64,000 nucleotides of DNA, from positions 9,115,501 to 9,179,500 of the forward strand of contig JAINUG010000007.1 of NCBI GenBank assembly GCA_029706075.1, written 5' to 3'. Position numbers and translations under genes: made by a program. This document shows, in pieces, positions 1 through 10,414 of this stretch. The DNA comes from Aldrovandia affinis (lineage: Eukaryota; Chordata; Actinopteri; Notacanthiformes; Halosauridae). A model generated the notes under the pieces. That model was not told where the DNA came from, ran no database searches, and saw only the letters and a list, made by a program, of their open reading frames with translations. How positions within the stretch are numbered: position 1 is the first letter of the stretch; each line of letters starts with the position of its first letter.

Positions 1-1249
1 ATTAAATTGAGGAGCAGCTGCGACTATGAATAAATAGTAGGCTATCATACTAAAGTAAACATGATAACTGATTGATTTAAAATTATCCAGCCTTTTTAAC
101 TGACCGCCTGCAGCAGTATAATTCTGATTATATTTTAGTGAGTGAGTGTTTTGAGTGGGCGTGGCCTGGTCTATAACAAACACTTACATATCCCTTCTTC
201 GAGCGAGGATCTTTTAGTGAGGGTAACAATGTGATAATTCCCAGGGCGTAGTCTGAGTGGGATTCTCCTGTTACAAGACAAAAAAAAATCTAATATTAAT
301 GTGGAATAGGCATTGGTAACAGTTTTTACATAGGTCATGAAGAGACTAGCCTTGCTACCAGTCTCAGAGCACGCTTGCTTTCTGAGCCTGGCCAGTCCCA
401 CTGGAAATTCTGGATTTGGAGGGGGGGTTCCAGGAGGTACACATTAGTCAGTGGCTTCTCCTGATGAATCATGGGAGAAGGGGAATTGAAAAGGAGGCGT
501 GATATTAACAGTAAACTTGTGTGTGTGCCAATAAGATAAGTGGAAAGCAGGGGGAGGGATGAATAGAACAAATGTTGTTTACCAGATGCTGTGGCGAAGA
601 AACTATAAAGAGACAAGCTTAATACACATCATAAAACGGATAGTTCTGGTCCTTGATTATGATTGGCTGAGACATGTTCTAAGCTGTTGTAAAATACCCG
701 ATAATGTGTCAACGTCACCTGTTTACCAGTACTTTATGAATGTTAATGCGCCAACCAACCTGTCCTGTGTTTACCGAACGATAGCACCGGTAGCAACAAT
801 GTATTCGCTTGCGCAGAGAGGGACGTGTCAAGATTAATCAAGCCATAATGGAGACAGACATTCCCAAATACTTCCCACTCCTGCACAATCAATGGCAACA
901 TTCTGATCAATGTCAACCCTTAGTGCTACTCCCATAACGTTAACTTTGGTAATTTAGCTATTTAATGTTAGCTAGCAAAAAATCTGTAATGTTAGCTAGC
1001 TAGTAGCCTAGCAACCATTTGTTAGTTGAAGACCTATATTCCTTTTCGGAAGAATGAAATTCATTCTACTAGTTTCATTTAATTAATTAAATAAACATTT
1101 CTGAACATTTGTGTCAATATATTATTGACGCTTCGCATTGTCACTAACAACGCCTTTTAGCTGTTCTAAAATCACTGTAAAGTATGGCCTCGAGTAGCTT
1201 ATTGCTTAATTAAATAAAACTTAAAGATTTTTAAAAAAATTAACATTAC
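1..1249. other. Non-coding flank, no gene recognised
   Basis: No convincing coding sequence is seen on either strand; open frames here are short and lack family motifs. It lies downstream (minus strand) of a broken exon of a multicopy fish gene and probably includes an intron of that gene. A short run of gctagctag-type sequence occurs near 970-1010. Confidence 0.5.
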
Positions 1250-1356
1250 CCTTCAATTTCAGTCATGTGTGCAGCAAGAATATTGACCATCTGCCTTCTA
1301 GTAGAATCAGAGAGTGTTCCAGTTTCTTCGTACTCTAGCAGTACTGCTGCCCCTCT
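1250..1356 (-). pseudogene. 3' half of an exon of a multicopy fish gene, cut by a transposon
   Basis: Read on the minus strand this encodes GAAVLLEYEETGTLSDSTRR followed by QMVNILAAHM, then a GTAATG donor-like site at its low end. The LLEYEE...TRRQMVNIL pattern is one I recall from a large family of uncharacterised fish proteins, some labelled SAMD3-like; this is memory, not a search. The exon's other half lies at 6217-6251, on the far side of the 4.86-kb transposon, so the insertion sits inside the exon and the copy is broken. Function is unknown. Alternative: a retained fragment of an unrelated gene, but the matching halves argue against that. Confidence 0.55.
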
Positions 1357-2317
1357 AGTCAGGGAATATTATCAGATATTTGGCCAATCTTGGAATAAAT
1401 TCCTTACCAAGAAATTTCTTCACCAATGTGTTTGTAAAGGTGTCTAATAACATATATAAAAATATTTAAATTCAACTCCCATAGGAAAACCCGTGACAGC
1501 TGCTGAAAGTTGGGGTACCCGGAACCTTATCTGTGAAAAATTTAAAATGTTTATTTCTGCCTTAAGTACCTTGTGAGGGGTCAAACTAGGGGTTTTTCAT
1601 GATTCTGAATCGATTGCAAGCATTTATTTTGCACTAAAACCACTCCTTGGTGGAAAAACGGCCACACCTACCAATAAAGTAGCTTTATTAGTTTATTTAT
1701 TCATGTAGTTGCCATGGTTGCTTATTGTTTACTGGTAACTGTTGTAGTTGGTTGGCATTCGCAGAAAGTGAGTGGTAGGTGCCAGACATGCTCAAGCCAT
1801 TTGCAACCCTCTCCTGTGTGGATCATGGACAGACACAATAGACTCCACACATATCAAATAACAATATTCACCACTCAGCAAGATACTGCAAGAAGATTTT
1901 ACATCTGATATGTAAGTATTATCTAAAAAAATTTTACAACTGGAAATATTTCATATCACTACATTGATAATATGCATATATAAATAATATATAAGGTGTG
2001 TACTATCATCACATTATCTTACTTGTCAGCTAGCTAACACCAGGTAACATGGTTAGCTAGCTAACTCCCACTTGTGTATTACATACCCCAAGTGCATCGG
2101 ATGACCATTTTACTTGCTTCATTGCTAGCTGACTGCTTCATGCTAACTAGCTTAAAGTGGTTTCTCTAGAGCTTTTTGCAGTTACTGTAAATCTGACACC
2201 CTACTCTCTACATCTGACAAAGGATGCCTTTAATGTTGCAAGAATGATTATGACTCATTTTCGACGAAAAATGAAGTTACTGCCTTTTTCCTTTGTAGGG
2301 CATTACAGTCTAGCAGT

Positions 2318-4472
2318 ATGGACATAGACGTTATTCCTGCACCTCCGCTCAATTGCTTCATCTGTGAAGGCCCGGAGACGCCAGCTCAGAAGCTTGCACA
2401 GGCAACTACTAAAGGCTACCCTACTCTGTTAGCGTATGCAGAAGCAGTTAAAGATGCTACAATTTTGGAGCACATGAAGGAGGCACAAAATGTGGGAAGA
2501 CTGAGATACCACATGGAGTGTAGACGTGATTTGTACAACAAGTCTGTCCAGGTCACCACAAAGTCAACTCGTGCATCAGAGGCAGAGAAAGAGTCAGCAC
2601 AGATGAAGAGACGGCGCACTTGCTCTGGGTTCAGTGCATCTACTGCATGCAGTTCATAGTCCGTTCAGCTTCTGTACAAGAATTTATGCATTCTTTGCAA
2701 CCAGCCCATTCATCTCTTCCCAAAAAATCCAGAGATTGCTAGAAAGAGAGACCGAGTTCCTGACAATTTGACTGCGGATGGACTGAAGACAAGCTTGCTG
2801 AAGACAGCACAGGGTCGCAAGGACGATTGGGGCACTGAAGTCATTGGCCGCCTGGAAGGGATCAACGACTTGGTAGCAGAGGAAACCCTGTATCATTTGC
2901 GCTGCAAAGTTATTTTCGAGACGGGTGGTCATTACTCCAAGACTAAAGATGTAGGAAGGAAAACAGATGAGGAGCGAGAGGCTGTTTCCTATGAACTCTG
3001 CAAATGTTTAGACTCGGAACTCGAGCATGGGGTGATGACACTTGACCAAGTCCACGAAAAGCTGCAGCAGTTTGATCAGTCACCAGATAAGAGTCTCTAA
3101 TATTCAAAGTAGTGGCTAAAGAAGAAGCTCCTAGAGAAATACCATGACACATTGTATCATGCTAATGCTGAGTTTGGAGATGAGAAAACTCAGATCATAA
3201 AGATCCTAAAGTTAATTTGCAACGACATTGCCACTATTGATCTAGATCCAAAGTCATACCCCACTGCACACAGTATGACCGATATCGCTGGTCGGCTGGC
3301 ACTTGTTCCTGAGAGCCTTCAGATGTTCTTGAGACCGATAGTGAAGACAGACGAAAGAGTAGCCATTTGGGGGCAGAACTTCATAAAGGCCTATCGGCCT
3401 CGGTCAGGGGTATTGCCATACCAGATGGGGCTTGCCATACAACTGGATCATAGATTTGGGTCAAAGTGGATGCTCAACAAGTTACACCGGTTGGGATACA
3501 CTGAGTCTTACTCAGAGACACAAAGTTACAAATACTGCTTCTTCAATGACAGGAATGGAGTTGGCATCTCTGATGCTTCTGGCGCTCTTCGTACCATTGT
3601 TGAAGAAACTGACAATCAGATTGATAAGATAGATGATGAGGTTGAGGTTGACGCCGAACTTGAGGATCTATCAGTTATGACAGCCGGTGAAAGTGAAATA
3701 CAGAGTGACGATCAGGTGGTCTCCATGGAGGTTGGGGATACAAGCTCAATCTGTGCAGTCACTCAGTTTGTCGGAGACAATATAGATTTGAACATTGTTT
3801 CTATTTATGGGAACACTCCCTTTCATTCAATTGGTTTGATTAAAGTCACCTCTCCGCCACCTTCAGCAGATGATCGGACGACAGCAGCTGTCAACAGGGT
3901 GAAGATGAAGGCACTCGACAAAGCTAAGATCCTGAAGGCAGCAATCGGAGGCCATGGGAAAACAACGCTATTTGACAGGTTTTGTGCAGGGGACATTGAT
4001 GAACACATGGACATCTTCCTCGACGTACATGCTACTAAGGACGTGGTGATCAGGGCTGGTATTGCAATTTTCCAGCACATTTACCACGCGCCAGGTACTA
4101 CTTTGGGTGCAATTCGATACAACATGTTCTCGTGGAAGGCGGTGGCCGGGCTGATCAAACCGGAGACTACCTCCAACAGAGGGTGCAGCTACACAGCATT
4201 CTCTCTGTGCCGATCTCCAAACCCGGGACTGGATGCTGCTGCAGAGCATGTCTTTGGACCCCAGTGACTATGGATGGATGGTAGGGGTTCATGGTTATGA
4301 GCCAGTTCCAACACTAGACCCCATGGCTCCTGAGGAGCTACTCCAGTTCACAAGCTGTAATGGAGATTGCAGCAACCGGCGGTGCAGCTGCAAGAAGAAT
4401 GGTGTCAAGTGTATCTCAGCATGTGGAAATTGTAAAGGCATTAATGCAATAATTGTATTCATGATGGTGTAG
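2318..4472 (+). pseudogene. Transposase-like protein with paired zinc motifs and Cys-rich tail, degenerate
   Basis: A single reading frame runs from ATG at 2318 to 4267 apart from in-frame stops at 2657-2659, 3098-3100 and 3110-3112; a frameshift near 4250 then moves it to the frame ending at 4472. In order: a first zinc-type motif (CFICEG ... [11 protein letters not shown]), a second one (CILCNQP ... YHLRCKVIF), a long helical region, the motif QFVGDNIDLNIVSIYGNTPF followed by HSIG near 3760-3830, and a C-terminal Cys-rich tail (CNGDCSNRRCSCKKNGVKC). I recall this arrangement from uncharacterised, multicopy proteins of fish and cnidarians, with motifs like DNxDHNxxTxxGxxTFHxMG. Its catalytic residues are not known to me; a transposase role is inferred from position between the element's ends. 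Confidence 0.65.
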
Positions 4473-4736
4473 TCTGGAGAAGACTCAGACCTTGACTCAT
4501 GAAGCATTTGACATTGTGGATCAGTATTGTTTTCTAACTAATATTCGAGATATTGAAATAAACGAATAAAGATACTTTTTAATTTACATGTAAAAGTGGG
4601 CGTGGCCGTTTTTCCACCAAGGAGTGATTTTAATGCAAAAGAAATGCTTGCAATCAATTCAGAATCATAAAAAAACCCTAGTTTGACCCCTCACAAGCTA
4701 CTTAAGGCAGAATGAAACATTTAGTAAACCCTGTGC

Positions 4737-5234
4737 TGTCTTCAGCAAGCTTGTCTTCAGTCCATCCCCAGTCAAATTGTCAGGAACTCGGTCTCTCTTT
4801 CTAGCAATCTCTGGATTTTTTGGGAAGAGATGAGCAGGCTGGTTGCAAAGAATGCATACATTGTTGTACAGAAGCTGAACGGACCGTGAACTTGTAGAAC
4901 TGCATGCAGTAGATGCACTGAACCCAGAGCAAGTGCGCCGTCTCTTCATCTGTGCTGAGTCTTTCTCTGCCTCTGATGCACGAGTTGACTTTGTGGTGAC
5001 CTGGACAGACTTGTTGTACAAATCACGTCTACACTCCATGTGGTATCTCAGTCTTCCCACATTTTGTGCCTCCTTCATGCGCTCCAAAATTGTAGCATCT
5101 TTAACTGCTTCTGCATACGCTAACAGTGTAGGGTAGCCTTTAGTAGTTGCCTGTGCGAGCTTCTGAGCTGGCGTCTCCGGGCCTTCACAGATCAAGCAAT
5201 TGAGCGGAGGTGCAGGAATAACGTCTATGTCCAT
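4737..5234 (-). pseudogene. N-terminal fragment of the same transposase-like protein, inverted copy
   Basis: The minus strand opens with the same start ([18 protein letters not shown]) and is nearly identical to 2318-2810 of the forward copy. It keeps the codons between the Ser-rich stretch and SVQLLYNN that the forward copy has lost, where the forward copy has a stop instead. Its match to the coding region ends after LLKTAQG, where leader-type sequence in the same orientation follows. It is therefore truncated to roughly 150 codons and covers only the two zinc-binding motif starts. Confidence 0.65.
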
Positions 5235-6216
5235 ACTGCTAGACTGTAATGCCCTACAAAGGAAAAAGGCAGTAACTTCATTTTTGGTCGAAAATGAGTC
5301 ATAATCATTCTTGCAACATTAAAGGCATCCTTTGTCATGTGGACAAATATCTTCTCTCTAATGTGTTTTATTTAGGAGAGAGTACGGGGTCAGATTTACA
5401 GTAACTGCAAAAAGCCCTAGAGAAACCGAGAGAAACCACTTTAAGCTAGCTAGCATGAAGCAGTCAGCTAGCAATGAAGCAAGTAAAACGGTCATCAGAT
5501 GCACTTGGGGTATGTAATACACAAGTGGGAGTTAGCTAGCTAACCATGTTACCTGGTGTTAGCTAGCTAACAAGTAAGATAATTTGATGATAGTACACAC
5601 CTTATGTATTATTTATATATGCATATTATCAATGTAGTGACATGAAATATTTCCAGTTGTAAAATTTTTTTAGATAATACTTACATATCAGATGTAAAAT
5701 CTTCTTGCAGTATCTTGCTGAGTGGTGAATATTGTTATTTGATGTGTGGAGTCTATTGTGTCTGTCCATGATCCACACAGGAGAGGGTTGCAAATGGCTT
5801 GAGCATGTCTGGCACCTACCACTCACTTTCTGCGAATGCCAACCAACTACAACAGTTACCAGTAAACAATAAGTAGTTACCATGGCAACTACATGAATAA
5901 ATAAACTAATAAAGCTACTTTATTGGTAGGCGTGGCCGTTTTTCCGCCAAGGAGTGGTTTTAGTGCAAAATAAATGCTTGCAATCGATTCAGAATCATGA
6001 AAACCCCCTAGTTTGACCCCTCACAAGGTACTTAAGGCAGAAATAAACATTTGACAGGTTCCGGGTACCCCAACTTTCAGCAGCTGTCACGAGTTTTCCT
6101 ATGGGAGTTGAATTTAAATCTTTTTATATGTGTTATTAGACACCTTTACAAACACATTGGTGAAGAAATTTCTTGGTAAGGAATTTATTCCTAGATTTTT
6201 TTATATTTCCCTGACT

Positions 6217-6892
6217 ACTCCGGGTTTGTTCTTGAGAACACCTTGAACCATCTGTAAAGACAGTTGGGAACAAAGCAAGGGTAAACATGTCATCCCCAAC
6301 AAATGATGCAGCGCGCCCCCTTGGGCCAATCAGGGTAATTTTGTAAATGCCGGATCTCCATGGCAAGACTCATCCTTCACCCAAGTTTTGTCAAAATCGG
6401 GCCAGTGGTGTCTGAGAGATCGCGTCCAACTTCATTGTGGGGGACAACAAGGTATTTGAGGAAAACTGATGAAAGAAAACAATGTCAACAACAGGCTGTG
6501 AATTAACACTCACCTCTTTAGCCACTGTGCTGCAAGGGACATCTTCATCCAGAGATTCTTCCAATCTCTTCTTCTTTGATGGCCAGATTGGGCTGTCTGA
6601 CTCACTCGCCCGACTGCTTGAACGTGATAATGACATTGTGTCCATCAAGGGAGGACTGGAGCAAGCAAGGGGCACATCTGGGAAGATTAGACAAATTAAT
6701 TTTGAAACAACAAAAGTCAGTAGTTGTCTTTTTAGGCGTAATTTAAATTGTCATTTCAACATACCATCATCATCTTGAATGACGAAACTGGGCATGGCCA
6801 CAACATCGGGAAACACATCCGCATCCACTTCAGTGCCTGTTTCATCTGTTACTTCAAGGGTTGTCTTATTGGGTATTGAGAACTTCTTTTGA
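6217..6892 (-). pseudogene. Exons of the split multicopy fish gene
   Basis: Three exon-like blocks lie on the minus strand. 6765-6892 encodes KFSIPNKTTLEVTDETGTEV then DADVF, between a CTTAAG acceptor and a GTATGT donor. 6514-6677 encodes VPLACSSPPLMDTMSLSRSS and a basic KKKRLEESLDED stretch, between TTCCCAG and GTGAGT. 6217-6251 begins after TTTACAG with MVQGVLKNKPG and stops where the transposon begins. Phases join cleanly across the first two introns. The DETGTEVD motif resembles a CIDE-N/PB1-like fold and is typical, from memory, of the same fish family as the block at 1250-1356. The transposon in the third exon breaks this copy. Function is unknown. Confidence 0.5.
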
Positions 6893-7689
6893 CTTAAGAT
6901 ACAATTGTAACAAAATCAAAAGGTAGTAAATGATAAGAAATTCAACAATAATTTGAAAACATGACTGAAAATGTCTAATGATTTCATCTCTAATCCTAAA
7001 CCAAGCCATTGCTAATATACAATACAACTTCATTTGTCTCCAAAGGGCACACAGAGTTTTGAACATTGACATATTCAAATAATAACAACACTACTGGAAG
7101 TGTCCATAAGGCGGTACACCGAAGGCCTGGTTCCGCTATTCTTAAAGCCAGAGTCTGCCATATGACATCACATTTGTGAACTTTTCTGAGAAGCACTAAG
7201 TGCCGATTAATGTAATTTGCTGGAAGCTTTGCTCTTTCCATTGCAGATTTACATTCTGTGTAACAAGAGTGCGCATCATATGTCAGACATGAGGTTGAGT
7301 TGGTGTGTGTGAAGACGTATAAAGAATAAAATAAAAACATTGCAATAAAGTAACGTGCTACCTTTCCAAAATGCGTAATAATATTAGTTACATTTAGCCT
7401 GAAGTAATGTATTGCATTTGCGGAGGGGGGATAAAACCATAATGCTAAAACTACTTGCCCAAAGCTGATCTTCGCTATGCGGCTGATCATAGCTTTGCCT
7501 CCCAAAACTTACTAGGGGAAAAAACTGCCCCTGGATCAGCAGCAACTTCACCCAAGCATCTACTTCATTATTTTCAAGATTTTAAATAATATTTTAAAGA
7601 ATCTAGGTTGATTTGAGAGTTGTACTGTTGAAAGTATAAGTAACATAATGAATAGTATAACCTCTGCGTAGTCTATAATAGATTACTAT
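6893..7689. other. Upstream flank of the broken gene, no gene supported
   Basis: A long minus-strand open frame (about 170 codons, 6996-7505) exists but shows no family motif, and its composition looks like translated non-coding DNA. It may hold the 5' exon or promoter of the minus-strand gene; no TATA element or CpG cluster is evident. Confidence 0.35.
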
Positions 7690-7770
7690 TTTAAAAGTAC
7701 CCTGACGAAGGCCCTGCTTGCCAAAACATTGGTTTCTACTTTCTACGCAATAAATGGATTGGAGCAGATA
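7690..7770 (+). repeat. Repeat end with hammerhead-ribozyme-like motif
   Basis: The segment holds CTGACGA, then AGGC, a 7-base loop, GCC, and AAAACATTGG (7702-7731), followed by a TTTCTACGCAATAAA-type tail. Hammerhead ribozymes have CUGAUGA, a stem II hairpin, then GAAAC; Penelope-like elements and related repeats carry such motifs. Here the GAAACG portion would have become AAAACA through two CpG-to-CpA changes. A degraded Penelope-type or retrozyme-type end is a reasonable reading, but many animal repeats have look-alike motifs. Confidence 0.35.
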
Positions 7771-7941
7771 ATGTGCTATTCTTTTTTTCTTTTCTAGTAT
7801 TACCATCAGCATCTCGGCAAAACCTTTTGGGTGTGCATCCTCTCCCCATCTACAAAAGTAACGTAGCCAACACTGGACTTAATCAGCAAATTATTTACAT
7901 GCATATCCCCCTGAGATCGGCTGGATCGCAGACGATCCGAG

Positions 7942-7992
7942 CAGCACAAATTACGTAAATTACGTAAATTACACAAATTACACAAATTACAT
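7942..7992 (+). repeat. Short 9-bp tandem repeat
   Basis: Five or six units related to AAATTACRT/AAATTACAC occur just inside the left end of the piggyBac copy. They replace the sequence seen at the same place in the 54-kb copy and so mark the deletion junction of this short element. Confidence 0.7.
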
Positions 7993-8110
7993 GCCCTCCC
8001 CCCACACATCCGGCAGTCTGACACCATAACAAAATTTAAATCACACCTCAAAACTCACCTGTTCAAAATGGCCTATTTGCTGTAATGTACCCAGGAAACG
8101 GGCTACTTTT

Positions 8111-8305
8111 GATCATGTGCCTGTGCCCACTGCCAAACAGACTCTGGATGTTGGAAAACTGGCTTCTGTTGGTCGCAAGAAATGCGTACTCTGCAAGATG
8201 TCAGGGAAACAACAGTGCACTCCATGGTAGTGCAAGGTTTGTGATGTTCCCTTGTGCCTACAGTTGACCAGAAACTGTTTTGAGAAGTGGCACCAAAGAC
8301 TGTGA
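8111..8305 (+). pseudogene. piggyBac transposase C-terminal Cys-rich domain
   Basis: The frame encodes DHVPVPTAKQTLDVGKLASV and then a cross-brace zinc domain: CVLC, a linker, CKVCDVPLCL and CFEKWH, ending at TGA 8303-8305. This Cys/His spacing is the C-terminal zinc-binding domain of piggyBac transposases and PGBD proteins, which recognises the element ends. One in-frame TAG interrupts it before CKVC, and no catalytic DDD region is present. The domain sits about 640 bases from the right terminus. A second copy is at 55125-55324. Confidence 0.85.
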
Positions 8306-8953
8306 AAGAACAGATTGTCTCACCATGTTTTAATTTTGATTTTTTGTATATAGTTTGTGTGATGTTTTAAATAAATCTTCCAAAATGAGAAAAACTTATT
8401 TTTTTCAGTCTTCTGCATGTCTCACTGACTATTGCTTACTCTGATGGCTTTTGAGAGAGAGATGGCCCATCTGACAGATCTTAGAGGTGTGGACAACCTT
8501 CAAGTGTGGATCATGAATATTCAGGAAATTAGCATATAGCCCTCCCACAGCCTGAAATAAATTTGACCAGTTCTGATAAAACCAGGTTTTTAGCTATTTA
8601 GATCTCAGATGTGCTAAACTGTTTTAACATCCTTACATAACCAAGACCTTGATGAACAAAATCATATTGACAAAACAATTCGTCACTATAGTTTAGTGTG
8701 TGCTTTCACAAACTTTGTGACGGCAGAAAAATGTACTCTTTATAACTTGTGTGTTTGTAGATCTATTTACAAGCTGCATATGATACTGACCAAACTATTG
8801 ATGGCATATAAATATAGCTGTGATTGTCCTTCAAATAAAAATATCAAACACTTTAGAGTAAGTGTGTGTTAAGTTGATGAAATTGAGATAAATATCAGAC
8901 GACACCAAAATCACAAAGCTTCTCTGAACTAAGCACGGACCTCAGGGGGATAT

Positions 8954-10390
8954 TCAAGGAAGAAAAAAATGAACTGCTTGGTTGTAACCTACATTTTTCA
9001 AAACTTTGCATGGTATCTATTTGTAGCGCAGCTAGTTCTTCAGGAGAATAAACCAGGTCCAGACGAAATGAAGTTTTAATTGTATTTTGTGTCCCTATTT
9101 GAACAGTCTAACAGGGTCATGAATGTGCGCAATATGTCTCAAAAACATAAAAAAATATCTGAAATTGCTCTCTCAATAATGAACACTCAACCTGGAATTC
9201 TCTGTTTGCATAAGAGGCCTTTTCCCTGCCAGTTTGCCACCACTGCCACACACACCTTAAAAAAGGGATGTGCCTCTGGGATTTTTCCTTTTTTTTTTGC
9301 AAAATGTGAAAGTTTGTCCAATATTTTCAGACCCCAAAAGTACCTTTAAGGGGGTTAAGTCTTTGCATTTCATAAGGATGGCCAGAAGGATGGGGAATTG
9401 CCGTCTCCGTACACTAAAACTTCAAAATTAATATTTTCTGTTTCTTCTGTATTGCACCTTTATGATCATTTTGCACCTCCATTCACTGTTAAGTGGAAGA
9501 AAAAGAGTGAGAGAGGGAGAGAGAGAGAGAGAGAGCATAACCATCCCTCAAAGTAGTAATAGCAATGCATAGTAAAACATATTTCCATACACTGTTAGAA
9601 TGCGCCTAAAGTGTTTGATATTGCATACAACTGTACATATTATGTCTATCTAGCAAACTTAGGACAATTAACTTAATTAGCTACTTTGTAGCTGACCTGG
9701 CAAGATGGTCTCAGCAACTCAAATGGTGTTTGCTACACAGCTCGAATACATGCGTTTGTATTACTTGGTGGGTGAATCACTCACAAAGTCACTAGCTAAC
9801 TAACTACACAAGTTTAATAAGAAATATGACAAAGTATCATGTCAGTAACAAATATGATACTTACCATATAAACTGCAATGGTGCTTTTGAGTTGGCTTCA
9901 CCATGCGTTCGCTGGAATTGACAGAAAATGGCATCAGTACCCAAAATTCAAAGTTAGCTCAACACATACTGAGCTAACATTAGCACTACATAGCTATCAT
10001 GCCTTATCAAGTTTTGACCAAACCTAGCTATTCATATATAGCTATATATATATAGCTTGCTACTGGTACCAATAACATTTATCATAAGTTACTTGATAAT
10101 GAGCTTGTAGTGACAAGATGGCATCTTCACTTGAAAATCAGATGGAATGGCGGCAGCAGCAGACGCATGATCAATGTCAATGTCGCGCATGATCAATGTC
10201 CCGGATGTTCAATTGACACTGAAGCGACGTTCAGTTATCCAACACCCCAGTTGAAAACCGAGACTTGAGGTGGTCCAACACTACCTGAGTTAATCTTCTT
10301 AGAAATAACACCATTAAGCTAACACTTCTACTCTGAAATGGTTAACACCAGGATTTGAACACTGCCGAATTTGCTGTGTACTACTACTAA
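8954..10390. other. Flank with low-complexity tracts, no gene
   Basis: No coding signal. A GGGGGTTAA end-like sequence occurs at 9349-9357 and could be the terminus of another piggyBac-type element, but no partner end was found. A GA-rich run lies at 9503-9535 and an AT-rich tatatagc run near 10020-10060. The phrase GCATGATCAATGTC is repeated near 10165-10200. Confidence 0.4.
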
Positions 10391-10414
10391 TTTCCCTGCC
10401 TGCCCCCCCAGTCC

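Larger units (their letters stand above)
1357..6216 (+). mobile_element. Unclassified zinc-finger DNA transposon, composite of two opposed copies
   Basis: Both ends carry the same inverted terminal sequence, AGTCAGGGAA, flanked by TA dinucleotides (1356-1357 and 6216-6217), which suggests a TA target duplication. The left part (to about 4735) is a forward copy with about 900 bases of leader and a 2.1-kb coding region. The right part (about 4737-6216) is an inverted copy of the leader and the start of the coding region. A subterminal block appears three times: near 1560-1700, inverted near 4600-4730, and inverted near 5930-6040. Either the element has long terminal inverted repeats or a second copy inserted head-on. 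It landed inside an exon of a fish multicopy gene. I cannot assign a named superfamily. Confidence 0.75.
7907..8949 (+). mobile_element. piggyBac-family element, internally deleted (copy 1)
   Basis: The left end starts CCCCCTGAGATC and the right end finishes GACCTCAGGGGG, an inverted pair, and both are flanked by ATAT (7903-7906 and 8950-8953). A 4-bp duplication is the piggyBac signature, although TTAA is the usual target. The left 85 bases match the left end of the copy at 54147; from about 8010 the sequence matches the right part of that copy. Only the C-terminal coding region survives, so this copy is non-autonomous. Confidence 0.82.

Noticed and set aside
6996-7505. 170-codon open frame on the minus strand
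   Set aside because: No family motif, and it overlaps the putative 5' flank of the broken fish gene. Length alone is not support in AT-rich DNA with long chance frames.
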